From NCBI GenBank assembly GCA_045644605.1, contig JAZRHB010000087.1:1-10940 (forward strand): a stretch of 10,940 nucleotides of DNA, given 5' to 3'. Each line of letters begins with the position of its first letter. The first letter of the stretch is position 1. Made by a program: the position numbers and the translations under genes. The stretch is from RGIG4103 sp045644605 (GTDB lineage Bacteria > Bacillota > Clostridia > RUG12999). Below, in pieces: positions 1-6,995 of this stretch. A model generated the notes under the pieces. It ran no database searches, was not told the origin of the DNA, and saw nothing but the letters and a program-made list of their open reading frames with translations.

Positions 1-1333
1 CTGATACAAGAAGCTGTTTGATTTCGGAATTATTTTCAAATTTCAATGTTTTATCTTCTTCAAGAAGCTTCTGCATACCGGCGCTGATTTTTTCTTCATC
101 GCCTCTTGCTTTCGGGGAAATTGCCATTGTGTAAACAGCAGTAGCAAATTCTATATCATCAAACTTGTATGCTTTTCCCTGTGTTGTAAATGTGTCGCCT
201 GTTTCGGTATCTGTAAGCTTTGCAACTGCAAAAATATCGCCGGCACATACTTTGTCAAGTTCAATTTTATCTTTACCGCAAAGTGTCATTACCGTACCGA
301 TTTTTTCTGTCATTGCTTTATTTACGTTATAAAGACTTGCGTTTTTACTAACGCTTCCGGAATATACACGAACAAGTGAAAGCTTACCAACAAACGGGTC
401 AATAATTGTTTTGAATACCTGGGCTGCAAGTGGTTTGTCGTTGCCAAATTCAATATCGGCAATTTCTTCGCCGAGCATTGCGGATTTTACAGGCATATCT
501 TCAGGTGACGGTGCAAACAGAATAAGGTTATCCATAAGACCTACAACACCTTTGTTGCTTGTTGCACTACCGCACATAATCGGATATATGCTTTTTTCAA
601 TTACTGCTTTGTAAATACCGCCTTTAAGGTCTTCATATGTAAACGGCTGGTCAGAGAAGAATTTTTCAAGAAGCTCTTCATCCGCTTCGGCAATAAGTTC
701 ACATATTGCACCTTTTACATCCTGAGCCTGAGCATAATATTCTTCAGGAATATCGGTAACACGTTTTTTATCGCCTTCAAAGATATATGCTTTATTTTCA
801 ACAACGTCAACATATCCTTTGTATTCTGCATCTTCAAAAATCGGTATCTGTATCGGCACAGCTTTAGTACCGAAAACGCCCTGCATCTGTTCAACCACTT
901 TATCAAAATGAGAGTTTTCGTGGTCAACCTTATTTACATAGAACATAACAGGAAGACCTGCTTTTTCAGCTTTTTTGAAAGCTATTTCAGTTCCAACGCC
1001 AACACCGGATTTTCCGCTTAAAACAATAAGTCCCAAATCGCACGCGGAAATTGCGCTGTCCATTTCGCCTACAAAATCAAAATAACCCGGTGTATCTATA
1101 ATATTAAGTTTATGACCCGACCACTCAAGCGCAACAAGAGAGGAGCGAATCGAAATACTTCTTTTTACTTCTTCAGAATCATAGTCACAAACAGTATTTC
1201 CGTCTTCCACTTTGCCGATTCTGGAAATTACACCCGCATTGTAAGCCATTGCTTCTGCAAGTGATGTTGTGCCAGCTTTACTGTGTGATAATAAAGCTAT
1301 GTTTCTGATTTTTTTCCCTTCATAAATGTTCAT
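1..1333 (-). CDS. Elongation factor G paralog (EF-G-2/FusA2-like translational GTPase), partial at left edge
   Basis: The first 444 residues are present; the C-terminal part lies beyond the left edge. The protein has an EF-G layout: G domain (about 1-275), domain II (about 290-375) and the start of domain III near 398, where ISPKARGDEEKISAGMQKL matches the EF-G pattern. GTPase motifs seen: G3 DTPGYFDF (80-87), G4 NKVD (134-137) and G5 GSA (255-257). Switch I reads KRSISI where true EF-G has RGITI, and G3 has Tyr84 where EF-G and EF-Tu have the catalytic His. Both features suit the clostridial EF-G paralog family rather than the housekeeping fusA. Oddly, the P-loop is SHSKAGTT (16-23), with Thr22 in place of the invariant Lys. 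The ATG start at 1333 has a GGAGAT ribosome binding site 8 nt upstream. In other bacteria such paralogs are usually not essential, and their role is unsettled. A TetM-type ribosomal protection protein is a less likely alternative. Confidence 0.88.
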   Translation of the reverse strand, partial: MNIYEGKKIRNIALLSHSKAGTTSLAEAMAYNAGVISRIGKVEDGNTVCDYDSEEVKRSISIRSSLVALEWSGHKLNIIDTPGYFDFVGEMDSAISACDLGLIVLSGKSGVGVGTEIAFKKAEKAGLPVMFYVNKVDHENSHFDKVVEQMQGVFGTKAVPIQIPIFEDAEYKGYVDVVENKAYIFEGDKKRVTDIPEEYYAQAQDVKGAICELIAEADEELLEKFFSDQPFTYEDLKGGIYKAVIEKSIYPIMCGSATSNKGVVGLMDNLILFAPSPEDMPVKSAMLGEEIADIEFGNDKPLAAQVFKTIIDPFVGKLSLVRVYSGSVSKNASLYNVNKAMTEKIGTVMTLCGKDKIELDKVCAGDIFAVAKLTDTETGDTFTTQGKAYKFDDIEFATAVYTMAISPKARGDEEKISAGMQKLLEEDKTLKFENNSEIKQLLVS

Positions 1334-1385
1334 TTCAAATCATCTCCGTTTCTAAATTCCATCGCTTAATAAAAGCTATATAAAT

Positions 1386-1414
1386 ATTATAACATATTTA
1401 AACGATATTGTATT
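1386..1414 (-). promoter_or_regulatory. Candidate extended -10 promoter for the EF-G paralog
   Basis: The minus strand reads TGTTATAAT, a perfect -10 hexamer (1386-1391) with an upstream TG. It lies about 40 nt before the ribosome binding site of the EF-G paralog. The expected -35 position (about 1409-1414) reads AATACA, which is a poor match, so an extended -10 class promoter is the best reading. Confidence 0.45.
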
Positions 1415-1442
1415 TAGTATTTATGTACAATGATTTGAAAAT

Positions 1443-1471
1443 TTAATAAGCATTTTGACCAAAAGTGCCAA
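1443..1471 (-). promoter_or_regulatory. Second candidate promoter for the EF-G paralog
   Basis: The minus strand has TTGGCA (1466-1471, 5/6 match to -35), a 17-nt spacer and TATTAA (1443-1448, 4/6 match to -10). It lies upstream of the extended -10 candidate at 1386-1391. The gap between trmD and the EF-G gene otherwise holds only an AT-rich inverted repeat (1473-1488). Confidence 0.3.
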
Positions 1472-1515
1472 GAAATTGTGTACAATTTAATGATTTTTAT
1501 GCACTATGCACAAAA

Positions 1516-2277
1516 TTATTCATCCCAAACGGCACTTTGAACCTTATTTCTGCGTTTATATTTAAGCTTTTTAACGAATTTCTCATCTTCTTTTGAAAGC
1601 TTTGCTTTTCTAAGCAAATCAGGGCGTTTGAGCCACGTTCTGAAAAGCGATTGCTGTCTTTTCCACACCTGAATATTTTTATGATGCCCCGACAAAAGCA
1701 CATCGGGTACTTTTTTCCCAAGTATTGTTTCAGGTCTTGTGTAGTTAGGATATTCAAGAAGTCCGTTATAATGCGATTCTTCAGAATATGCTTCCTCGCC
1801 CGGAAGTACGCCCGGCACAAGACGGGATACCGCATCAATCATTGCCATTGCCGGAATTTCGCCGCCGGTAAGAACATAGTCGCCGATTGATACCTCCATA
1901 TCAACAACCTCTTCAATTACCCTTTCGTCAATACCTTCATAATGACCGCAGATAATCACAAGCTCGTCATACGTTGCAAGCTTTTCAACAAGCTTTTGAT
2001 TTAAGGGTTTCCCCTGCGGCGACATATATACAGTGAATTTCTTTTTATCCCCGCAAACGGATTTCCACGCATCATAAATAGGCTGTACCGCCATTACAAG
2101 ACCTGTGCCACCGCCATAGGCATAGTCATCCACCCTGCCGTGTTTATCATTTGTAAAATCTCGTATATTAACATAATTAAACGAAAGTATTCCCTTTTTT
2201 TCTGCTCTGCCGATTATGCTTTCTTCAAGTACGCCCTTGAACATATTAGGAAAAAGAGTAAGTATGTTGAATTTCAT
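1516..2277 (-). CDS. trmD: tRNA (guanine-N1-)-methyltransferase TrmD
   Basis: TrmD uses S-adenosylmethionine to methylate N1 of G37, next to the anticodon, in tRNAs reading CNN and some other codons; this prevents +1 frameshifting. The 253-residue product has normal family length. Family motifs seen: MKFNILTLFPNMF at the N terminus, YGGGTGLVM (54-62), GHYEGIDERV (111-120), the trefoil-knot SAM-binding segment SIGDYVLTGGE (130-140), NGLLEYPNYTRP (171-182) and LLSGHHKNIQVW (194-205). The ATG at 2277 is preceded by AGGAAG at suitable spacing. The usual neighbours rimM, rpsP and rplS are absent here: the upstream gene is an ECF-transporter subunit and the downstream gene is an EF-G paralog. No promoter was found in the 66-nt gap upstream, so it is probably read through from the ECF/coaX genes. 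Confidence 0.97.
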   Translation of the reverse strand: MKFNILTLFPNMFKGVLEESIIGRAEKKGILSFNYVNIRDFTNDKHGRVDDYAYGGGTGLVMAVQPIYDAWKSVCGDKKKFTVYMSPQGKPLNQKLVEKLATYDELVIICGHYEGIDERVIEEVVDMEVSIGDYVLTGGEIPAMAMIDAVSRLVPGVLPGEEAYSEESHYNGLLEYPNYTRPETILGKKVPDVLLSGHHKNIQVWKRQQSLFRTWLKRPDLLRKAKLSKEDEKFVKKLKYKRRNKVQSAVWDE

Positions 2278-2302
2278 ATTTATCTTCCTTTAGATATAAT
2301 TT

Positions 2303-2338
2303 CTGCAGTTGCCAAAAAGGCACCTGCAGTAGTTTTTT
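2303..2338 (+). terminator. Hairpin with T-tract, terminator-like on the plus strand
   Basis: CTGCAG (2303-2308) pairs with CTGCAG (2324-2329) and TGCC with GGCA inside it, giving an 11-position stem with one T-C mismatch around an AAAAA loop. On the plus strand it is followed by TAGTTTTTT, the form of an intrinsic terminator. The genes on both sides are on the minus strand, where the hairpin is followed by AAATTATA rather than a U-run. It therefore does not look like a terminator for the ECF gene. It could stop antisense transcription or form a structured leader before trmD. Confidence 0.5.
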
Positions 2339-2343
2339 AAGAT

Positions 2344-2919
2344 TTAAGCTTTTCTTACTTTTAAAACTCTGACAATTATCGGACTAAGAACTGCATTTAC
2401 CAGCATTTCAAGGATAAAGTTTATTCCGATAAACACAAATATAACAAATTGTGCGGCATTTCCCGCAAAATTCATTTCTGCTATCTTTGCTTCTATAAAC
2501 GGCACAAAAAATGCCATACAACCAAGGAAAAATATTCCCGTGTTAACTACAGGGCATACAATTGCCGCTGCTATTACAGCAACGTAAATATTCTTTGACT
2601 TAAGAAGACTAAATACCCATGCCGCCGCAACGCCGCAAAGTATTCCTTTTGCAAGCACAACAACCACTGTAGCTATAGGATTAACCGCAAGAAATGCAGC
2701 TGAATCCATCCCCAGCACAACACACCCGGATACAAATCCAAGCCACGCTCCGACACCCAGTCCGCAGGTTGCCGCGCCGATTACAATAGGCACAAGCGAA
2801 AGATTAATTGTAAAAAATCCAAATCTTCCGGCTATTGATGCCACAAGCTGCAACACAATTACAAGTGCCGTAAGTATTGCACCCAATACCATTTTCTCTG
2901 TTGACATTTTTCTTTCCAT
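2344..2919 (-). CDS. ECF transporter S component, probably pantothenate-specific
   Basis: This is a 191-residue, very hydrophobic protein with about six membrane segments (roughly 11-29, 38-55, 57-70, 83-103, 112-135 and 158-180) and short basic ends. Size and layout fit the substrate-binding (S) subunit of an energy-coupling factor vitamin transporter, which works with a shared EcfT and the two ATPases EcfA1/A2 encoded elsewhere. The gene directly follows coaX, the pantothenate kinase gene, in the same direction; pantothenate (a PanT role) is therefore the likeliest substrate. That is an inference from context, since S components cannot be assigned from sequence length and helices alone. The ATG at 2919 has AAGGAGGA about 10 nt upstream; an in-frame Met5 is a weaker alternative. 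A 9-bp hairpin (2940-2961) sits just before the ribosome binding site. Confidence 0.82.
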   Translation of the reverse strand: MERKMSTEKMVLGAILTALVIVLQLVASIAGRFGFFTINLSLVPIVIGAATCGLGVGAWLGFVSGCVVLGMDSAAFLAVNPIATVVVVLAKGILCGVAAAWVFSLLKSKNIYVAVIAAAIVCPVVNTGIFFLGCMAFFVPFIEAKIAEMNFAGNAAQFVIFVFIGINFILEMLVNAVLSPIIVRVLKVRKA

Positions 2920-2939
2920 TTTAAAAATTCCTCCTTGCT

Positions 2940-2961
2940 GTCGCTCCCAAAGGGATGCAAC
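2940..2961 (-). promoter_or_regulatory. Hairpin directly upstream of the ECF S-component ribosome binding site
   Basis: On the minus strand GTTGC (2961-2957), a bulged A, then TCCC pair with GGGA and GCGAC around a TTT loop, giving nine pairs (one G-U). The stem ends about 3 nt before AAGGAGGA. It does not match a known riboswitch. It may modulate translation or mark RNA processing between coaX and the transporter gene. Confidence 0.35.
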
Positions 2962-2977
2962 GCATAATTTTATATAT

Positions 2978-2993
2978 AAAACCTTACGGTCTT
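2978..2993 (-). other. Small stem-loop at the coaX stop codon
   Basis: On the minus strand AAGACC and GGTTTT form six pairs (one G-U) around GTAA, a GNRA-type tetraloop, overlapping the coaX stop codon. It is followed by ATATATAAAA rather than a clean U-run, so it is at best a weak attenuator between coaX and the ECF gene. Confidence 0.25.
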
Positions 2994-3759
2994 ATACCGA
3001 GTTTTTCTTATAAAGTATATTAAGTCCTTTAAGGACAAGGTCTTCGTCAAAAGTTATATCGTGGTTACAATATTTCACTATTGCGCCCGAAATTCCGCCC
3101 GTTGCAATTACGGGAAGATTTTCGCCCATTTCGGTATTAAATCTGTCAATCATACCGTCTATCATAGCCGCATTACCAAACACAACGCCGGAACGCATAC
3201 AATCGGCAGTATTTTTACCGAGGGCGGATTTAGGTGCTTCAAGACTGATTTGCGGAAGCTGTGCAGTTCCCCTTGCAAGCGCCGCAAGCCCGATATTTAC
3301 ACCCGGAGCAATTGCCGCACCGCAAAACGCACCCGATTTATCCACAACCATAATTTTTGTTGCCGTACCCATATCAATAACAAGTGAGGGGCTTCCATAG
3401 ATGAAATGTGCCGCAACGCAGGCACAGATAAGGTCTGCCCCAACAGTTGCCGGCTCATCACATTTTATGTTTATGCCGGTTTTTATTCCGGGGCTTACCA
3501 TAATCGGGTCAACACCGTAAACCATTTTTATTGCTTTTTTTATAATGATGTTAAGCGGCGGCACAACCGACGCCACAATAGCACCTTTAATTTCTGTCGG
3601 ATTTATTTCATGAAGAGCAAGAATACTTCTTATTTTGGTTGCGTATTCATCCTCGGTTTTACCGGGATTTGTTGCAATTCTTGCCACAAACTTAATTGTA
3701 TCGCCTTCAAATCCGCCAAGCACAATATTTGTATTTCCTATATCAACTGCCAGTATCAT
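2992..3759 (-). CDS. coaX: Type III pantothenate kinase CoaX
   Basis: CoaX phosphorylates pantothenate to 4'-phosphopantothenate, the first committed step of coenzyme A synthesis, in the cytoplasm. The 255-residue protein has normal family length and the ASKHA-fold motifs: the N-terminal phosphate loop DIGNTN (6-11), PGIKTGI (90-96), GADLICA (107-113) with the conserved catalytic Asp109, DMGTATK (129-135), GAAIAPG (147-153), GTAQLP (164-169) and the late glycine motif ATGG (219-222). Type III enzymes need a monovalent cation and, unlike CoaA, are generally not feedback-inhibited by CoA. The ATG at 3759 has GAGGT upstream, within the 12-nt gap after the glycosidase stop, which suggests co-transcription. 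The ECF S component gene follows 72 nt downstream and would supply the substrate. Confidence 0.97.
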   Translation of the reverse strand: MILAVDIGNTNIVLGGFEGDTIKFVARIATNPGKTEDEYATKIRSILALHEINPTEIKGAIVASVVPPLNIIIKKAIKMVYGVDPIMVSPGIKTGINIKCDEPATVGADLICACVAAHFIYGSPSLVIDMGTATKIMVVDKSGAFCGAAIAPGVNIGLAALARGTAQLPQISLEAPKSALGKNTADCMRSGVVFGNAAMIDGMIDRFNTEMGENLPVIATGGISGAIVKYCNHDITFDEDLVLKGLNILYKKNSV

Positions 3760-3771
3760 AGTTATACCTCT

Positions 3772-4968
3772 TTACTTTATTATCCCATACTTAATTTTAA
3801 TTTCAAGTATTTTTCTTACACTTTCGTTTATACGTTCTTCGCTGATTTCGCCGTTTAATACTGCAGATTCAATACCCGCTGCCGACGAACGAAGATGTAC
3901 CGGCATAAGCAGAACATCAATCCCGGCTTTTACGGCTTTAACCGCAATTTCGCCCGGCTTATACATACCCGCTACCGCACCCATATTAAGCGCATCGGTA
4001 ATTATAAGCCCGTCATATCCGAGCTCGCCTTTAAGATAATCTGTCAGCACCGCTTTTGAAACAGTTGCCGGCTGTGTATCATCTATTCCCCATACGGTAA
4101 GATGCCCTGCCATTATTACATCCACGCCGGCATTCATCCCCGCTTTAAACGGAAGAATTTCTGTTTTCTCAAGCTCCTGCTTTGATTTCTTTATATATGC
4201 AGGCTCCAAATGAGAATCCTGATATGTGCTTCCGTGTCCGGGAAAATGCTTAAGCGTGCATATTACCCCGCCGTCATTAAATCCTTTTACCGCACTTGCC
4301 ACAAGCTCTGCCGCCTCAACGAAGTCATCGCTGTATGCCCTTTTGCCGATTACTGTGTTTTCTTTATTTGACCACACATCCGCAACGGGTGCAAAATCAA
4401 GATTAAACCCAAGCTTCACCAGATTTTCTGCTATTGTTTTTGCATTTTTGTATGCTGTATCAGTTCCCTCATCTTTATAATCATACATATTATCAAATAT
4501 TGGAAAACCAACATTTTCTTTCAGCCTTGCAACCCCGCCACCTTCCTGATCCACAGAAACAAACAGCGGTATTTCGGAAATTTTTGCCGTTTCCGAAATA
4601 AGTGTTTTAATCTGATTCGCACTTGAAACATTTTCGCCCATATAGATAATTCCGCCAACCGGAAAGGTTTCAAGACCTTCTTTAAGTGCCGGTGTCATAC
4701 TCTTAACGCCTTTTTCACCCGCAAGCATATCCGGAGTAACAATAAACATCTGATACAGCTTTTCACGAAGCGTCATTCGGGAAAGTATTTCATCCGCACG
4801 GGATAAAACCGGATTTTCCTCCGGCACCACAGCCGACGGCGTCGGCACGGGCGACGGAGAAACTATAGGGTCAGCTTGCTTTGGTGCCGGTTTTATAAGC
4901 AGCACCGCAGCCGCTATAATAGTAATAATTATAACAAAAAACAGTAGCTTTTTTAAATTAGTTTTCAT
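3772..4968 (-). CDS. Glycoside hydrolase family 3, beta-N-acetylhexosaminidase (NagZ-like), membrane-anchored or secreted
   Basis: The predicted 398-residue enzyme removes N-acetylglucosamine-type sugars from glycans such as peptidoglycan fragments. The N terminus has Lys residues, a hydrophobic stretch (about 8-25) and a Pro/Ser/Thr-rich linker. No lipobox Cys is seen, so it is a signal anchor or a secreted form. The GH3 domain follows: DQEGGGVAR (140-148), DFAPVADV (191-198), IGKRAY (207-212), KHFPGHGSTYQDSH (240-253) with the His of DSH expected as general acid/base, MAGH (286-289) and IITDALNM (322-329) with Asp325 the expected nucleophile. Length is typical of Gram-positive NagZ-like enzymes. 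I chose the ATG at 4968, inside the last codons of the upstream gene (11-nt overlap, ATGAAAACTAA), which implies translational coupling. An in-frame TTG at 4974 would add two residues. The sugar specificity is inferred from family motifs. Confidence 0.9.
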   Translation of the reverse strand: MKTNLKKLLFFVIIITIIAAAVLLIKPAPKQADPIVSPSPVPTPSAVVPEENPVLSRADEILSRMTLREKLYQMFIVTPDMLAGEKGVKSMTPALKEGLETFPVGGIIYMGENVSSANQIKTLISETAKISEIPLFVSVDQEGGGVARLKENVGFPIFDNMYDYKDEGTDTAYKNAKTIAENLVKLGFNLDFAPVADVWSNKENTVIGKRAYSDDFVEAAELVASAVKGFNDGGVICTLKHFPGHGSTYQDSHLEPAYIKKSKQELEKTEILPFKAGMNAGVDVIMAGHLTVWGIDDTQPATVSKAVLTDYLKGELGYDGLIITDALNMGAVAGMYKPGEIAVKAVKAGIDVLLMPVHLRSSAAGIESAVLNGEISEERINESVRKILEIKIKYGIIK

Positions 4969-6946
4969 ACTCAATTACATATCCCATTTTACCTTCGTAT
5001 GTAGTTCTAAACGGACTGTTTATAAGGTCATTTCTCTGGTCGTTCCATGACCATCTGCCGCTTATTTTCCACAGCATGAGGTAGAATTCTTCTGCATTAT
5101 CGCTGTCAAATCTTGACGGCTCGCCTTCATTATACCAGTTCTGATATTCAAACGGTTCACCCATTACCCAATGTCCGACAGCCTGATTATTATGGTCGTT
5201 TGTGGTATATCCGCCAATCCAGAGACGTTCAACACCGGATTGTTCCGCAACCGCTATAATCTGGTCTTCCTCCGCCTTGCTTGAAATTGTAGCAAGATGT
5301 CCGCCTTTTTCAATACAGATTCTGTTTGCATCTTCCCATGTGATGTCCGCTTTTATAACTTCATATCTTGAAGCGTGCTGCTGATTTGCAACAGGAACTA
5401 CAGGTGTATATGTTCTGTCGATATATCCTTTATATCCATTACCGCTTACCGTAACAAGAACGCCACGTTCTGCGTCCTGCGGGATGGATGCATCACTTAT
5501 ATATTTCACTTGATACATATTTTTCTGTTCTCTGTATATTTCATCATATACTCTGCTCATTGATGAAATGTCATCAATATGATGATATGTTCCGCCTGTT
5601 TCGTTTGCAATTCTGCGAAGTCTGTCTGCTTTAAGCTGCCCGCCTACACCGATGGTATATACGGGAACACTCTTTTCTTTTGCAAGTCTTATAACTTCTT
5701 CAAGGGAGCTTCTGCTTTTGGTATCATCACCGTCTGTAAATACAATAACACATCTTGCACCGTTTTGTGTGCTTGCATTCTGAATTGACCTTATAATAGC
5801 GTCATAACAGGCAGTAAGACCGTACGGATGCATACTGTTTACACCGTTCATAAGGTTCTGTCTGTTGTTTGTGAACATACACATCTGCATTACGTTTGTA
5901 TCAAATGACACAATTTCAGCCTTATCGCCCGTTTCAAACTGAATTTTTGATAAGAATGTGTTTGTGGCATTTTTTATTTTTCTCATATCATCATCGTTAA
6001 GACTGCTGCTTCTGTCAAGTGCAAGACTTACGTTAAGTGCCGCACTCCCTTCAACCTTAGCCGCATAAATAACATCACGTTCAAGATAATCGTCTATATC
6101 CATATATTCTTTTACAACAAAGTCTTTTGCAGTTAAGTTTTCAACGGGGTAGCCACTTTCGTCAACAACCTTTAAGAAAAGCGAAACTTCGGGATATGCT
6201 TCTACGTTTGATGTTGCAAAGGTAATTTTCGCATCGTTTATTTCCTTTGCGTCAAATTCAAACGGAATGGAAAAATCAAGATTTTTATATTTTTTGAACA
6301 AAATCTCGTTTTCAACATCATCCTCATATCCGTCTGTTGTTGCCGGATATGTAAGCTTATAATTTTTTCCGGTTTTTTCAAGCTTGGATACAATAATTTC
6401 ATTATAATATTCATCCAGCACCCTGAAGTCTTTTATGCCGTATTCAACATTACTGTCCACTTCAAATTCAACCGTTACGTTAGGATAATCGTCGGAATTT
6501 GTTTTTACTACACGCGGTTTTGCCGCAACAATTTCTTTGATTTCTCCAAATATTTCTGTATATTGTGAGCCTTCTTCAAGCTTCATTTTCTTTATTTTCT
6601 TTGCCGCTTCATCATAATCAACCGGCTCATCTTCAAGGATTTCAACAACATCCTCAATTATACCCTTTGCTTTTGTGTCCGAAACAGTTTTCGGTCCGCT
6701 TAGTATAAAGAATAAAACTACCGCAAGAATAACCGCACCGATTGTGCAAAGTGCCGCTATAAGCGATACGTTAGGTTTTTTCTTTTGAGCAGGTGTTTCC
6801 GGCGCCGGAACTACAGGTGTAGCTTCTGCCACAGGCTCTGCTACAGGTTCTGTTACCGGCTCTGCAGGAGCTTCAATTTTAGCACCGCAGTTTTCACAAA
6901 ATTTTCCGTCTTCCGGAAGGTCATGTCCACAGTTTGTACATTTCAT
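4958..6946 (-). CDS. Zinc ribbon - membrane helix - VWA - C-type-lectin-like domain surface protein
   Basis: This is a 662-residue modular protein. A zinc ribbon with CxxC at 3-6 and 17-20 starts it, followed by a Pro/Glu/Val repeat linker (about 25-55) and one membrane helix (about 60-82). After a mostly polar region come a beta-rich module (about 250-300; PEVSLFLKVVDESGYPV) and a VWA domain (about 305-470). The metal-binding MIDAS residues are visible: DRSSS (311-315), Thr378 in YGLTA and Asp405 in FTDGDD. The last 135 residues (about 527-662) match a C-type-lectin-like fold: ANRICIEKGGHLATI, LWIGGY, EPFEYQNW, GEPS and WND (634-636). Only one Cys lies in this domain, so the usual disulfides are missing. 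The ribbon is probably cytoplasmic and the rest outside, as expected for adhesion or ligand binding, but the ligand is unknown. I start at ATG 6946 (AAGGGGG 9 nt upstream, and the ribbon begins at once) rather than the in-frame start at 6979. First gene of the operon. Confidence 0.88.
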   Translation of the reverse strand: MKCTNCGHDLPEDGKFCENCGAKIEAPAEPVTEPVAEPVAEATPVVPAPETPAQKKKPNVSLIAALCTIGAVILAVVLFFILSGPKTVSDTKAKGIIEDVVEILEDEPVDYDEAAKKIKKMKLEEGSQYTEIFGEIKEIVAAKPRVVKTNSDDYPNVTVEFEVDSNVEYGIKDFRVLDEYYNEIIVSKLEKTGKNYKLTYPATTDGYEDDVENEILFKKYKNLDFSIPFEFDAKEINDAKITFATSNVEAYPEVSLFLKVVDESGYPVENLTAKDFVVKEYMDIDDYLERDVIYAAKVEGSAALNVSLALDRSSSLNDDDMRKIKNATNTFLSKIQFETGDKAEIVSFDTNVMQMCMFTNNRQNLMNGVNSMHPYGLTACYDAIIRSIQNASTQNGARCVIVFTDGDDTKSRSSLEEVIRLAKEKSVPVYTIGVGGQLKADRLRRIANETGGTYHHIDDISSMSRVYDEIYREQKNMYQVKYISDASIPQDAERGVLVTVSGNGYKGYIDRTYTPVVPVANQQHASRYEVIKADITWEDANRICIEKGGHLATISSKAEEDQIIAVAEQSGVERLWIGGYTTNDHNNQAVGHWVMGEPFEYQNWYNEGEPSRFDSDNAEEFYLMLWKISGRWSWNDQRNDLINSPFRTTYEGKMGYVIEYEN

Positions 6947-6964
6947 ATTAAAAATCCCCCTTGA

Positions 6965-6980
6965 TTTGCTTAACAGCAAA
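6965..6980 (-). promoter_or_regulatory. Perfect inverted repeat in the leader of the VWA/lectin gene
   Basis: TTTGCT and AGCAAA form a perfect 6-bp repeat around a 4-nt centre (TAAC on the plus strand). It lies between the -10 box and the ribosome binding site, within the expected 5' leader. It could be an operator or a small RNA hairpin; no specific regulator is recognised. Confidence 0.35.
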
Positions 6981-6995
6981 CAATTTAACTTAAGT

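Noticed and set aside
1497..1838. Minus-strand 113-codon frame overlapping trmD in another frame
   Set aside because: It overlaps a fully supported trmD and resembles no family I know.
2303..2338. Terminator for the ECF S component on the minus strand
   Set aside because: The stem is followed by AAATTATA in that direction, with no U-run; the T-run is on the plus strand only.
2278..2343. Separate promoter for trmD
   Set aside because: TTGGCA is present on the minus strand but has no acceptable -10 at 15-19 nt spacing.
3406..4039. Plus-strand open frames of 150 and 134 codons opposite coaX and the glycosidase gene
   Set aside because: They lie antisense to two genes with clear family motifs, have no ribosome binding site, and the translations are low-complexity or Cys/Asn/Tyr-rich, typical of shadow frames.
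6947..6979. Longer start for the VWA/lectin protein (11 extra residues)
   Set aside because: It would place the good AAGGGGG ribosome binding site inside the gene, and the zinc ribbon starts right at the later Met.
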